A stretch of 41,938 nt of DNA from Clostridia bacterium (GCA_900766735.1 CAAFWO010000048.1:1-41938); one strand, 5' to 3'. Shown: positions 1-8,740, counted from the first letter of the stretch. Notes: a model not told the origin generated them from the letters alone. Made by a program: numbers and translations.

Positions 1-121
1 CGGACAGGTAGTCGGCATAGAGCCGCACGTCGCGGACGTATTTCTCCGCGGTTGCCCTCTCCCTCTCGCGTTTTTCAAGCTCTTTTTTAAATGCCCTTAT
101 TTTTTTTTATGTGATAATCAT
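1..121 (-). pseudogene. 5' end of a tyrosine recombinase/integrase gene, partial and apparently broken
   Basis: Read on the minus strand, bases 106-1 encode a charged helical stretch including ELEKRERERATAEKYV, then RDVRLYADYL. This is the usual look of the N-terminal SAM-like core-binding domain of XerC/XerD or phage integrases; the catalytic domain would lie beyond the left edge. The only well-placed ATG (121-119, preceded by a GGTGAG-like ribosome site) is followed after four codons by an in-frame TAA at 109-107, next to a run of nine A. No ATG, GTG or TTG follows in frame before residue-rich coding sequence starts, so either the gene is disrupted or it uses a rare start such as ATA at 100-98. 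Family assignment rests on about 33 residues and is tentative. Confidence 0.4.
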
Positions 122-325
122 TCTCTCACCCAGAACCCATTGTATCACAGAGCACATCTCACAAAAAGCCCGTATCGGGCAGACAAAAACGGGTCGTCAA
201 GGACGTGAGCCCCCTACAAGTGTACTTAAAATTCTCTCCCTCAGTCTCGCGTACGCTCGACAAGCCTTTAAGGCAGTGCACCGCATGGTATTTATGTTCA
301 CGACATCCCAAATCTAAACAAAAGC
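122..325. repeat. intergenic segment with one GTAGGG-type hairpin module (191-217, minus)
   Basis: The segment between the recombinase fragment and the DUF6472-like gene holds no convincing gene. On the minus strand 217-191 begins GTAGGGGG and continues CTCACGTCC...GACGACCC, an imperfect palindrome of the same type as 21047-21073 and 35598-35624. The rest is unstructured apart from the minus-strand terminator. Confidence 0.5.
163..180 (-). terminator. rho-independent terminator, minus strand
   Basis: On the minus strand GCCCG-ATA-CGGGC is followed directly by TTTTT. It would end minus-strand transcription coming from the DUF6472-like gene before the recombinase fragment. Confidence 0.5.
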
Positions 326-361
326 AAAATTAAAAGCCCGGTCGCCCGGGCTTTTAATTTT
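326..361. terminator. bidirectional terminator with 16-bp perfect stem
   Basis: Left arm 326-341 and right arm 346-361 are perfect complements around a 4-nt loop: a GC-rich core (AGCCCGG/CCGGGCT) with A/T-rich flanks that give a U-run on either strand. The right arm overlaps the TAA stop (356-354) of the minus-strand gene, so it mainly ends that transcript. Confidence 0.85.
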
Positions 362-530
362 GTTTTCTTACGATGGTATAGTCGTCTCCGCCGCGGAAAT
401 ACGGGCAGAAATTTTTGCCCGAGTAGCGCAGCCGCTCCATCTCGTCCTCGTCCTTATCCACGATGCAGTAATACTCTTCATATTCCTCATCGTACGCATA
501 GTTTATACAGTATTCGCATGAGCCCTTCAT
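354..530 (-). CDS. small CxxC-rich protein, DUF6472-like
   Basis: A 58-residue acidic protein starting MKGSCEYC. Cysteines are C5, C8, one in a YYCIVD motif and one in NFCPYF; the chain ends DDYTIVRKQ. The CEYC...YYC...CPYF...YTIVRKQ pattern is that of a short conserved protein of Clostridia (as recalled, DUF6472) with no known role; four cysteines suggest a small metal site, which is inference. The start at 530 is chosen because AGGGGTGAT lies just upstream; a longer frame to 587 would run back into the promoter. It has its own promoter, divergent from argS, and ends in the 326-361 hairpin. Confidence 0.8.
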   Translation of the reverse strand: MKGSCEYCINYAYDEEYEEYYCIVDKDEDEMERLRYSGKNFCPYFRGGDDYTIVRKQN

Positions 531-546
531 AAAATCACCCCTGTTA

Positions 547-575
547 ATTATACTACATTTTCGCTCTTTTTGCAA
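547..575 (-). promoter_or_regulatory. sigma-A promoter of the DUF6472-like gene
   Basis: Minus strand TTGCAA (575-570), 17-bp spacer, TATAAT (552-547), about 10 bp upstream of the likely transcription start and close to the gene's ribosome site. Confidence 0.7.
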
Positions 576-594
576 GGCTTTCGGCAAAAAGGGC

Positions 595-623
595 TTGAAA
601 AAAAGACGAAAATGCTGTATACT
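595..623 (+). promoter_or_regulatory. sigma-A promoter of the argS operon
   Basis: TTGAAA (595-600), 17-bp spacer, TATACT (618-623), 42 bp before the argS ATG. It is back-to-back with the minus-strand promoter at 547-575. Confidence 0.75.
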
Positions 624-664
624 ATGATAATATACTGTTGCAATTCATTTAAGGAGAAGTGATT

Positions 665-2344
665 ATGGATTTTAAGAAATACATAGCCGAAAAAACGGCG
701 CCGCTTTGCGCCATGGATGAGAGCGCGCTTTACAACCTTTTGGAAAAGCCGAAGGACGAGACAATGGGCGACATTGCGTTCCCCTGCTTCACGCTTTCAA
801 AGACATTGAGAAAAGCGCCGAACATGATCGCTTCCGAGCTTAAAGACAAAATCGGCACGGACGACGTGATTGAAAAGGTCTGCCAGGTCGGCGGATATTT
901 GAACTTTTTCCTTTCCCGGAAGGGATTTGCAAAGAGCCTGATCGGCGAGATCGACGCCGCGGGCGAGAACTACGGAAAATCCTCCGAGGGCGAGGGGAAG
1001 ACCGTCATCGTCGAGTTTTCGTCCCCCAACATTGCGAAGCCGTTTCACATCGGCCACCTTTTTTCGACCGCTGTCGGCAATTCGCTTTCAAAGATTTATG
1101 CCTTTTTGGGCTACAAGGTGGAGCGCATAAACCACCTGGGCGACTGGGGCACGCAGTTCGGAAAGCTCATCTGTGCCTATAAAAAATGGGGCAATGAAGA
1201 AGAGGTCAAAAAGAGCCCGATGGCCGAGCTTACGAGAATTTATGTTAAGTTCCACACAGAGGCGGAGGCCGACCCTTCGCTTGAGGACGAGGCAAGAGCG
1301 GAATTTCACAAGCTCGAGGAGGGCGACAAAGAGAACACCAAGCTCTGGAGCTGGTTCAGAGAGGAGAGCTTAAAGGAATTTATGCGCGTTTACGACCGCA
1401 TGGACGTCGGCTTTGACTCGTTCAACGGCGAGGCGTTTTATTCCGACAAGATGGATTCCGTCGTTTCCGAGCTTACCGAAAAGAACCTTTTGAAGCTTTC
1501 CGACGGAGCTAAGATCGTCGAATTTCCCGACATGCCGCCGGCTATCATCTTAAAGCAGGACGGCTCCACGATATATGCGACGCGCGACCTGGCGGCGGCC
1601 ATCTACCGCGCGAACACCTATCATTTTTACAAGAACATCTATGTTGTCGGCATTCCGCAGAGCCTTCACTTTAAGCAGATATTCGCAATTTTGGACATGA
1701 TGGGCAAGCCCTATGCCGCCGACTGCGTGCACGTCGGCTTCGGGACGGTGAAATTCGCCTCCGGCGCAATGAGCACGAGGACGGGCAACGTCGTATTGTT
1801 AGAGACCGTTATCTCCGAGGCCGTTAAAAAGACGGCGGAGATAATGAAGGCGAACGGCAACGAGGGCGAGGCCTCCGACACTGCGGAGAAAATCGGCATC
1901 GGCGCGATCTTTTATACCTTCCTTAAAAACAGCCGCGAGAAGGACATCATCTTTGACTGGGACGATATTTTGGACTTCAACGGCGAGTCCGGCCCGTATG
2001 TTCAGTACAGCTATGCGCGCGGCAGAAGCGTGCTCCGGAAGGAAGCGCCGAATGGCGAGATTAGCTTCGACTATGACATTACCGACGAGGAGTACACCCT
2101 CTTAAAGCTTTTGTCCGAATTTTCGGACAATGTGCGCGCGGCGATGGCAAAGAACGAGCCTTTCTATATCACAAGGTATGTTACGGCTGTCTCCAAAGCG
2201 TTCAACAAGTTCTATAACACCGCCCCGATCTTAAAGGCGGAGGACAATGTGAAAAACGCGCGCTTAAAAATCACCGAGGCGACCTGCACGGTCATCAAAA
2301 ACGCGCTCGCGCTTCTGGGAATCAAGACTGTTGAGAGAATGTAA
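665..2344 (+). CDS. argS: arginyl-tRNA synthetase
   Basis: 559 residues, close to the family norm. This class I synthetase charges tRNA-Arg with arginine in the cytoplasm using ATP. An N-terminal Arg-tRNA synthetase additional domain occupies about residues 1-85. The HIGH signature appears as SSPNIAKPFHIGHL (about 117-130), and the KMSKS position carries MSTRTGN (about 369), the usual degenerate form in ArgS. The C-terminal helical anticodon-binding domain ends LLGIKTVERM with the DALRD-type region before it. ATG 665 is preferred over the in-frame GTG at 659 because AAGGAG at 651-656 is 8 nt before 665 but only 2 nt before 659. The TAA overlaps the ribosome site of helD, so the two are probably translated together. 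Confidence 0.95.
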   Translation: MDFKKYIAEKTAPLCAMDESALYNLLEKPKDETMGDIAFPCFTLSKTLRKAPNMIASELKDKIGTDDVIEKVCQVGGYLNFFLSRKGFAKSLIGEIDAAGENYGKSSEGEGKTVIVEFSSPNIAKPFHIGHLFSTAVGNSLSKIYAFLGYKVERINHLGDWGTQFGKLICAYKKWGNEEEVKKSPMAELTRIYVKFHTEAEADPSLEDEARAEFHKLEEGDKENTKLWSWFREESLKEFMRVYDRMDVGFDSFNGEAFYSDKMDSVVSELTEKNLLKLSDGAKIVEFPDMPPAIILKQDGSTIYATRDLAAAIYRANTYHFYKNIYVVGIPQSLHFKQIFAILDMMGKPYAADCVHVGFGTVKFASGAMSTRTGNVVLLETVISEAVKKTAEIMKANGNEGEASDTAEKIGIGAIFYTFLKNSREKDIIFDWDDILDFNGESGPYVQYSYARGRSVLRKEAPNGEISFDYDITDEEYTLLKLLSEFSDNVRAAMAKNEPFYITRYVTAVSKAFNKFYNTAPILKAEDNVKNARLKITEATCTVIKNALALLGIKTVERM

Positions 2345-2354
2345 GGAGTAGATT

Positions 2355-4466
2355 ATGCCCATTTCTCTTTCCGAAAAAGAAAAAGAACAGGAATATTTGG
2401 ATATTGTGATGCGCGCCCTGCTCGCCCGAATCGACGAGGCGAAGGCAAGCTTAGAATCGAAAAAGAGCGAGGTCATCGAGCTTAACAAAACGATGATGGA
2501 GGACATCGGAAACGACGTCGGCTCGCTCGGCAAGTTTGTGGACGCGTATTCCTATCTCACCGAGATCGGGAGCCGCGCCGGGGTTATGCGAAATTCGGAG
2601 CTTGAATTTTCAAGGCTCGACGCGATGAGAAATTCGCCCTATTTTGCGCGTATGGATTTTTCGGCCGGCGGCAGCACAATGAAGGTCTATATCGGCACGG
2701 GGAGCTTAATGAACCCCGAGACGCTGGACTTTTACGTTTTTGACTGGCGAAGCCCGATCGCCGGCATGTATTACGATTTTGAGACGGGCGCGGCCGAATA
2801 CGTTTCGCCCGGCGGAGTCGTAAAGGGCGAGATTACGAAAAAAAGGCAGTTCAAGATCTGGAAGGGCGAGATCTTAGCGGCATATGACACCTCGGTCGCC
2901 ATCGGGGACGAGATGTTATTTGACGCGCTTTCAAAGAGCGCGGACTCCAAGATGCAGTCGATCGTCTGCACTATCCAGCGCGAGCAGAACAGGATCATCC
3001 GCAACAAAAGCGCGCGCTGCCTTGTCGCTTTCGGCCCGGCCGGGAGCGGGAAGACCTCCGTCGCGATGCAGAGGGCGGCGTTCTTTTTATACGCCTACCG
3101 CGACGAGATCACGAGCTCGAACATTATGATCTTTTCGCCGAACAGCGTTTTCGGCGACTACATATCGGACGTTTTGCCCCTTTTGGGCGAGGAAAACGTC
3201 AAAAGCGTCACGCTGTCGGACTTTGCAAATTCCCTTTTCGAGGGACGCTATAATTTCGGGAGCGCAAGCTCGCTTTTGGAGTTCGCGGTCGAGCCTTCGG
3301 GGATCCGGGAGCGGTCGGCAAGGCTTAAGCTTTCCGAAACCTTGAGACGCGCGCTTACCGAGCGCATCGAATTTTTGACGGGTAACGCGCCCCATTTTCC
3401 CGACATGGTCTATGACGGCAAGGTCATAATGAGCTCGGAGGAGATGACAAAGCTCTACACGAAGGATTTTTCGTACCTCTCCATTCAGGGACGGTTAAAT
3501 AAGCTCTATTTAAGAGTTTCCGTTTTCGCGAAGGACGCTTATAAGAAAAAGATGGCGAGGGCCGCGCAGGAGCTTGATATGGAGGAGGACGGCGCGAACG
3601 AAAGGCTTGTCCGCCTCCGCTGGAACATCAGGGAGGAGCACAAGGCCTTTATGCATTATGCCGAAAGAACGCTTTCGGCCGACCCCGAGGTCATTTATTT
3701 GGACGTTCTGGAAAAGCTTGATAAAGACGTCTGGCGCTACACGAAGGAGAACCTCGCCGCGTCATCGCCCGAGGCGGAGGACGCCGCGCCCCTTTTATAT
3801 TTATTATCGTCGACGCGCGAAATCAAAAACGAGATTCGCTTTCTTATAGTCGACGAGGCGCAGGACTACACGCCGTTAGCGTTTGACGCGATAAAAAACT
3901 GCTTTAAGAAGGCCTCTGTCACGATTCTGGGAGACACTAACCAGGCGGTGAATCCGCTCTCCGGCCTTGTGACGGCGGAAGGGATCGCAAAAATCTTCCC
4001 GGGAAGCGAAATTGTCAAGCTTGAAAAGAGTTATCGAAACACCGCCCAGATCAGCGAGTTTTGCAGCCGTATTTTGGGCATCGAAAATTCAAACTATATG
4101 AAGCGCGACGGCGAAAAGGTCACAATGAGCCGCCTTCACACAGAGGAGGACTATTACAAGGCGCTCATCTTAGAGTCCGTCCGCCTGCGCGAGAAGGGGA
4201 TGACCTCGGCCGTCATATTCCCGACGGAGAGGGAGTGTGACTCGCTCTATGAAAAATACGGCCGCGCGGCCGGCCTTGGCCTCGTCACCGGCGAGGACCG
4301 CGAATTTAAGGCCGGCAACGTGATAATTCCGGCATATATGGCAAAGGGACTTGAGTTTGACGCGGTGCTCCTGCCCTATAAGAGCTATGAGCGCGAAGAG
4401 TTAAAGCACGTTTTATACACCGCCGCGACGCGCGCGCTCCACATTTTAAGGCTTTTTCGGTATTAA
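2355..4466 (+). CDS. helD: HelD-like superfamily 1 helicase, RNA polymerase recycling factor
   Basis: 703 residues. HelD binds stalled or inactive RNA polymerase and uses ATP to release it from nucleic acid. Visible features in order: an N-terminal charged coiled-coil arm (about 1-60); the HelD-specific strand DWRSPIAGMYYDFE; Walker A GPAGSGKTS (about 226-234); Walker B VDEAQD (about 499-504); GDTNQA (motif III); a KSYRNT motif; and C-terminal motifs with AKGLEFDAV and YTAATRAL. The order and the RSPIAG region separate it from UvrD/PcrA repair helicases. It starts 11 nt after argS with TAAGGAG as ribosome site and is followed after 21 nt by the next gene, so a three-gene operon is likely. Helicase motifs look intact. 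Confidence 0.9.
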   Translation: MPISLSEKEKEQEYLDIVMRALLARIDEAKASLESKKSEVIELNKTMMEDIGNDVGSLGKFVDAYSYLTEIGSRAGVMRNSELEFSRLDAMRNSPYFARMDFSAGGSTMKVYIGTGSLMNPETLDFYVFDWRSPIAGMYYDFETGAAEYVSPGGVVKGEITKKRQFKIWKGEILAAYDTSVAIGDEMLFDALSKSADSKMQSIVCTIQREQNRIIRNKSARCLVAFGPAGSGKTSVAMQRAAFFLYAYRDEITSSNIMIFSPNSVFGDYISDVLPLLGEENVKSVTLSDFANSLFEGRYNFGSASSLLEFAVEPSGIRERSARLKLSETLRRALTERIEFLTGNAPHFPDMVYDGKVIMSSEEMTKLYTKDFSYLSIQGRLNKLYLRVSVFAKDAYKKKMARAAQELDMEEDGANERLVRLRWNIREEHKAFMHYAERTLSADPEVIYLDVLEKLDKDVWRYTKENLAASSPEAEDAAPLLYLLSSTREIKNEIRFLIVDEAQDYTPLAFDAIKNCFKKASVTILGDTNQAVNPLSGLVTAEGIAKIFPGSEIVKLEKSYRNTAQISEFCSRILGIENSNYMKRDGEKVTMSRLHTEEDYYKALILESVRLREKGMTSAVIFPTERECDSLYEKYGRAAGLGLVTGEDREFKAGNVIIPAYMAKGLEFDAVLLPYKSYEREELKHVLYTAATRALHILRLFRY

Positions 4467-4487
4467 AACGGAAAGGATTTGATCTTG

Positions 4488-5813
4488 ATGAAAAAAATTT
4501 TATCGCTTGTTTTGCTGATTACGGTTCTTTTAGCCGTTCCGGCACTCGGCGCGACGGCGGAGAACGAGGCCGTTCCTTCGTTTATGGAGGGCTCTGTGAC
4601 CTATGCCGAAGCGGAAAAGCTTGCCTCGGCGCTCGGGCTTTTGTATTCGGGCAAGGAGGGCGAGGCGCTCTTTACCGAGAACAGGGAGTCGCCCACAGCG
4701 CTCTCGCTTAGTCTGGCAGACCCTTACAAGGCGACCGTGATGTCGTTTGACGGCAAGATCGGAGAGCTTAAGCTTTTAAAGACTTATTCCGAAACGGCTG
4801 CAAACCCGGTATTGGCACGTGACGGAAAGCTTTATGTTCCGTTCCGATTCGTGGCGGAGTTTTTCGGCGCGAGAGTTTATTTTGAAAACGGCGAGGCAAG
4901 AGCCGAGCGCACGAAATATTATGCTCCGGCGCTCATCAGAACGAACGGGCAGGTGCGCGAGCGCGTGAGCGTGAAGGACGGGTTTGAAAGCGCCGTCATC
5001 GCCGGAGACCGCCTTTTATACATTGCCGGCGACAAGATGTATATAAGAGACCTTAATTCGGGCAGTGAAGAGGAGCTTTGCCCGGCCGGCCGCGCGCACG
5101 TTTCGGGCGACAAGGTGTTCGTGCTCACGGGCGGCAAGGTCATCTCCGCCGATATGGATACGCGCCGCTACATCACGCTCTGCGAGAATGTTATGATGGT
5201 CGGCTACACTTTTGACGACTATGCGTGGTGCGATATGGCGGATAAGAGCGAGGTCTATGACAGATACGGCAATAAGATCGCGACCGTGACGGGCGACTTT
5301 TACAACGCGTTTGACTATGCCGGCGGCCTCGTTTACTACACCGAGAAGTCCGGCGCGCTCTACCGCGCGAAGCCGGACGGGAGCGAAAAAGTGTTCCTTG
5401 CAAAGGCGGCATACTATCCCGAATATAAGGACGGGTTCGTTTATTATATCGACGACGCCGGGAATTTCCGCCGCGTAAGCGCCGACGGGTCGTCCGACGA
5501 GATGGTCTACGGCTTGAACCTCGAAATCGCGGCGAAGACGGAAACGGAATATATCTATAACTACTATTCAAACATGGGCTCGCCCAGGCTCTTTATCGGC
5601 GCGGCGGACGGGAAGAATTTCCGCCCCTACAGCGACGATAAGGTTTCGCCGCTGACGAAGATGCTTCCTTATAAGGACGGATTTGCCTTCGTTTCATATT
5701 ACGGCAGCAAGCCTTATTATGCGACGAAGTCGGCCTCCGTCAAGCTTTCGGACGATGAGCCGACCGCCATGGCCGGCGTTTACGGCGACTGGGTTTATTA
5801 CGTGGTTGACTGA
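4488..5813 (+). CDS. secreted protein with copper-amine-oxidase-like stalk domain and DUF5050-type propeller
   Basis: 441 residues. Residues 1-25 form a signal peptide (MKKILSLVLLITVLLAVPALGA). Residues about 30-145 resemble the copper amine oxidase N-terminal (stalk) domain common in Firmicutes exoproteins, with LYVPFRFVAEFFGARVYF as the typical closing motif. The rest consists of repeated WD-like strands (YDRYGNKI, GGLVYYTEKSGALYRAKPDGS, DGFVYYIDDAGNFRRVSADGS), matching the DUF5050/6-bladed propeller type. ATG 4488 is preferred to the TTG at 4479, which would lie 1-2 nt after the AAAGGA ribosome site. No anchor or sorting signal is visible, so it is probably released or held non-covalently. 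Function is unknown; its place behind argS-helD does not reveal a role. Confidence 0.8.
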   Translation: MKKILSLVLLITVLLAVPALGATAENEAVPSFMEGSVTYAEAEKLASALGLLYSGKEGEALFTENRESPTALSLSLADPYKATVMSFDGKIGELKLLKTYSETAANPVLARDGKLYVPFRFVAEFFGARVYFENGEARAERTKYYAPALIRTNGQVRERVSVKDGFESAVIAGDRLLYIAGDKMYIRDLNSGSEEELCPAGRAHVSGDKVFVLTGGKVISADMDTRRYITLCENVMMVGYTFDDYAWCDMADKSEVYDRYGNKIATVTGDFYNAFDYAGGLVYYTEKSGALYRAKPDGSEKVFLAKAAYYPEYKDGFVYYIDDAGNFRRVSADGSSDEMVYGLNLEIAAKTETEYIYNYYSNMGSPRLFIGAADGKNFRPYSDDKVSPLTKMLPYKDGFAFVSYYGSKPYYATKSASVKLSDDEPTAMAGVYGDWVYYVVD

Positions 5814-5829
5814 TCGGATTTATTAAACT

Positions 5830-5858
5830 GAATAAAAAAATTTCTTCGGGCAATACTT
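5830..5858 (+). promoter_or_regulatory. possible forespore sigma-F/G type promoter
   Basis: GAATA (5830-5834) and GGCAATACTT (5849-5858) match the forespore sigma -10 pattern GGnnAnAnTn, with a 14-bp gap that is slightly short. No sigma-A promoter was seen in this gap. It precedes a SpoIIQ-like gene, which is a forespore gene in known spore formers. Confidence 0.35.
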
Positions 5859-5880
5859 AAGACAAAAAGGAGTATCTGCC

Positions 5881-6564
5881 ATGAAGAAATTTTTTATGCG
5901 TCATAAAACATATATAGCGGCATTTTTGTGCTTCATCGCGGCGATGAGCGCCGGCTATATGATTCAGAAAAACGAGATCAAAAAGGCGGGCGAGCGCGCG
6001 GACGAAACGCAGGCCTTTATAGCTGAAGGCGAAGAAGAAGAGGTCGCTCCGGAGCCTGAGGTGAGAGTCCTTCCCGAGGCCTTCGCCGACGACGGCGTGC
6101 ATGAGCCGCCCGTTACGGCCGAGGAGGTCGCCCCGGCTGCGGCCACAGCGTCGTTCTCTCCGGTGACGCCGCTCTCCGGCCCGGTAATCAAGGGCTATTC
6201 GACATCACCCTTATATTCCGTCACGCTGGACGACTGGCGAAGCCATGAGGCGGTGGACATCGGCGCGTCTGAGGGCGAGGAAGTCTATTCGATCGAAAAA
6301 GGCACTGTTGCCGCGGTCGGCCGCGATCCGCTTCTGGGCGTGTATGTCAGAATCGATCACGGAAACGGCATCGAGAGCGTATATGCCAATATGCACAGCG
6401 AAACGACCGTGTCCGAGGGGCAGGAGATCGAGGCTCACCACCAGATAGGCTATGTGGGCAAAACGTCAATTTCTGAACAGGCGGAGGAAGAGCACCTTCA
6501 TTTCGAGATCAAAAAGGACGGAAAGAGGGTCGACCCGACGGAATATATTAAAAAATTCAAGTGA
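5881..6564 (+). CDS. membrane-anchored LytM/M23 peptidase-like protein, SpoIIQ-like
   Basis: 227 residues. One N-terminal membrane helix (about 10-27) follows a short KKFFMRHK cytoplasmic tail; then an acidic and proline-rich linker (about 40-100) and a C-terminal LytM/M23 domain. The metal-binding pair is present as HEAVD (about 122-126) and HLH (about 205-207), so it may be catalytically competent. The WRSHEAVDIGA context and the single anchor resemble SpoIIQ, the forespore partner of the SpoIIIA channel in endospore formers; the Bacillus protein lacks full zinc ligands while the clostridial one keeps them. The ribosome site AAAAAGGAG is 8-9 nt upstream. It could also be a generic cell-wall endopeptidase; the promoter argues mildly for SpoIIQ. 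Confidence 0.7.
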   Translation: MKKFFMRHKTYIAAFLCFIAAMSAGYMIQKNEIKKAGERADETQAFIAEGEEEEVAPEPEVRVLPEAFADDGVHEPPVTAEEVAPAAATASFSPVTPLSGPVIKGYSTSPLYSVTLDDWRSHEAVDIGASEGEEVYSIEKGTVAAVGRDPLLGVYVRIDHGNGIESVYANMHSETTVSEGQEIEAHHQIGYVGKTSISEQAEEEHLHFEIKKDGKRVDPTEYIKKFK

Positions 6565-6690
6565 TTTTTTCGCCAAGGAAATTTAAGGGCAATAAAAATG
6601 ATTAAAAATTCGGTTGGTTTTTGAAGCAAAACGGCCGAAAAAGCCCGTAAAACCGCTATATTAAAAAAATAATGGCAAAAACAAGTAAAT

Positions 6691-6719
6691 AAAAATGCGC
6701 CTGAAAACGGCGCATTTTT
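6691..6719. terminator. terminator downstream of the SpoIIQ-like gene
   Basis: AAAAATGCGCC (6691-6701), 7-nt loop, GGCGCATTTTT (6709-6719): an 11-bp perfect stem with U-run, 127 nt after the stop codon. The stretch from 6565 to it is AT-rich and shows nothing else. Confidence 0.7.
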
Positions 6720-6761
6720 ATGCACCGTTTCAAAATATATTTTTAAAATGCAAGAAAATAC

Positions 6762-6790
6762 TTGCATTTTAAAGCATATAATGTTATACT
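6762..6790 (+). promoter_or_regulatory. sigma-A promoter of glmS
   Basis: TTGCAT (6762-6767), 17-bp spacer, TATACT (6785-6790). The expected leader is only about 60 nt, too short for the glmS ribozyme found in many Firmicutes. Confidence 0.75.
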
Positions 6791-6856
6791 GGTCAATAGA
6801 AAACACAGTAAAAAACGAAGTTAAAATATATGTAATTTAAGAAAGGATGTTATTTT

Positions 6857-8689
6857 ATGTGCGGAATAGTCGGCTATATCGGGCAGAAAGAAGCGGTTCC
6901 CTTTTTGATCTCCGGCCTTTCGAGGCTTGAATACAGAGGATATGACTCTGCCGGGATCGCGGTGCTCCACGACGGTGAGATCAAAGTCGCGAAGAAAAAG
7001 GGCAAGCTTGCCTGCCTTGAGGAATTTATCGATTCGGGAAACGTTAATGTGACGGGCACTTTCGGCATCGGCCACACCAGATGGGCGACGCACGGCGAGC
7101 CGTCGGACGTTAACTCGCACCCCCATCTTTCCGAGGGCGGCCTTTTTGCGGTCGTTCACAACGGGATCATCGAAAACTATCTTGAATTAAAGGAAAAGCT
7201 TTCAGCTGACGGCGTTTCGTTCAAGAGCGCGACGGACACGGAGGTCGTTGCACAGCTTCTTGAAAAGAACTATAACGGCGACTTTTTCGATACCGTGGTA
7301 AGAACCATCGATATGCTTGAGGGCTCGTATGCTCTGGGCATTATGTGCAAGGATAAGCCCGACACTATGATGGCGGTGAGAAAAGACAGCCCCCTGATAG
7401 TCGGCCTCGGACAGGGCGAAAACTACATAGCATCCGACATTCCGGCAATCTTGGGCTACACCAAGAACGTTTACCTTTTGGAGGACGACGAGATCGTTGT
7501 CGCGACGAGGGACTCTGTCAGGGTCTATGACAAAAAGAAAAACGAGATAAAGAAAAAGATCTTTGAGGTAACGTGGGACGTTAAGTCCGCGGAAAAGGGC
7601 GGATACGACTCCTTTATGTTCAAGGAAATGATGGAACAGCCCAGGGTCCTGCGCGACACGATCCTTCCCAGGATCAACGACGGCGCTGTCAAGCTTGACG
7701 ACAACATCATGATCACCGCAAAGGAATTAAAGAAGCTTTCGAGGATCGTCATCATCGGCTGCGGCTCGGCATACCATGTCGGCTGCGTCGGCAAATACGT
7801 TATCGAGAATCTGACGAAAAAGCCCGTTGAGGTCGACCTCGCGTCCGAATTCAGATACAGAAACCCGATAATCGACGAAAACTCGCTCGTTATCGTCATC
7901 AGCCAGTCCGGCGAGACGGCGGACACCATCGCCGCGATGAGAGACGCAAAGGCGAAGGGCGCGAGAATCCTCGCGATCGTCAACGTTGTCGGAAGCACTA
8001 TCGCGCGCGAGGCAGAAGATGTGCTCTACACATGGGCCGGCCCGGAGATTGCCGTTGCGACGACAAAGGCATATTCGGCACAGCTTTCCGCGATTTACCT
8101 TTTCGCACTCTATATGGCGCAGGAGCTTAAGACCATAGGCAAGCGCGACTTAAAGCGCTACATCGGCGCGCTCTTAAAGCTTCCCGAGCAGGTCGAGTCC
8201 GTTTTGGAGAGAAGAAGTGAGATCGAGGCTGTTGCCAAGAAGTTCTATACAAAGAAGGACGCGTATTTCTTAGGCAGAGGCGAGGACTACGCCGCGGCCA
8301 TGGAGGGCTCGTTAAAGCTTAAGGAGATTTCCTATGTTCACTCCGAGGCGTATGCCGCTGGCGAGCTTAAGCACGGTACGATAAGCCTCATCGAGCCGAA
8401 GACCTTCGTTGTCGCACTCGCGACGAGCCGCGCGCATTTTGATAAGATGCTCTCGAACGTCGAGGAGGTCATCACGCGCGGAGCGAGCGTTTTCGCACTC
8501 GCCGAGGAGGGCAACGACACGATCGCGAAAAAGGCGGACTATGTGTTCTACGTTCCCGTAACGGAGGACATTTTCCTCCCGTCGCTCGCGGTGCCGCCGC
8601 TCCAGCTTCTGGGCTACTACGTGTCCAAGTTAAAGGGCTATGATGTGGATAAGCCGAGAAACCTCGCCAAGAGCGTTACGGTGGAATAA
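6857..8689 (+). CDS. glmS: glutamine-fructose-6-phosphate aminotransferase (isomerizing)
   Basis: 610 residues, the standard length. GlmS makes glucosamine-6-phosphate from fructose-6-phosphate and glutamine, the entry step to UDP-GlcNAc and peptidoglycan. The N-terminal Ntn-type glutaminase domain begins MCGIVGYIG, so Cys2 becomes the nucleophile after Met removal; the HTRWATHGEP and HNGIIEN motifs follow. Two SIS sugar-isomerase domains occupy the C-terminal half (ISQSGETADT; CGSAYHVG), and the chain ends LAKSVTVE as is typical. The ribosome site is GAAAGGATG. It is monocistronic: own promoter and a strong terminator at 8705-8735. Its product is made back into fructose-6-phosphate by NagB, encoded at 33780-34502. 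Confidence 0.97.
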   Translation: MCGIVGYIGQKEAVPFLISGLSRLEYRGYDSAGIAVLHDGEIKVAKKKGKLACLEEFIDSGNVNVTGTFGIGHTRWATHGEPSDVNSHPHLSEGGLFAVVHNGIIENYLELKEKLSADGVSFKSATDTEVVAQLLEKNYNGDFFDTVVRTIDMLEGSYALGIMCKDKPDTMMAVRKDSPLIVGLGQGENYIASDIPAILGYTKNVYLLEDDEIVVATRDSVRVYDKKKNEIKKKIFEVTWDVKSAEKGGYDSFMFKEMMEQPRVLRDTILPRINDGAVKLDDNIMITAKELKKLSRIVIIGCGSAYHVGCVGKYVIENLTKKPVEVDLASEFRYRNPIIDENSLVIVISQSGETADTIAAMRDAKAKGARILAIVNVVGSTIAREAEDVLYTWAGPEIAVATTKAYSAQLSAIYLFALYMAQELKTIGKRDLKRYIGALLKLPEQVESVLERRSEIEAVAKKFYTKKDAYFLGRGEDYAAAMEGSLKLKEISYVHSEAYAAGELKHGTISLIEPKTFVVALATSRAHFDKMLSNVEEVITRGASVFALAEEGNDTIAKKADYVFYVPVTEDIFLPSLAVPPLQLLGYYVSKLKGYDVDKPRNLAKSVTVE

Positions 8690-8704
8690 TTGATTCATAA
8701 TATT

Positions 8705-8735
8705 GCCTCCCGAAGGTTATCTTCGGGAGGCTTTT
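8705..8735 (+). terminator. glmS terminator
   Basis: GCCTCCCGAAG (8705-8715), loop GTTAT, CTTCGGGAGGC (8721-8731), then TTTT. It marks the boundary between GC-rich host sequence and the AT-rich island. Confidence 0.9.
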
Positions 8736-8740
8736 CTTTA

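Noticed and set aside
6790..6856. glmS ribozyme
   Set aside because: The leader from the likely transcription start to the glmS ATG is only about 60 nt and lacks the conserved core; the ribozyme needs well over 100 nt.
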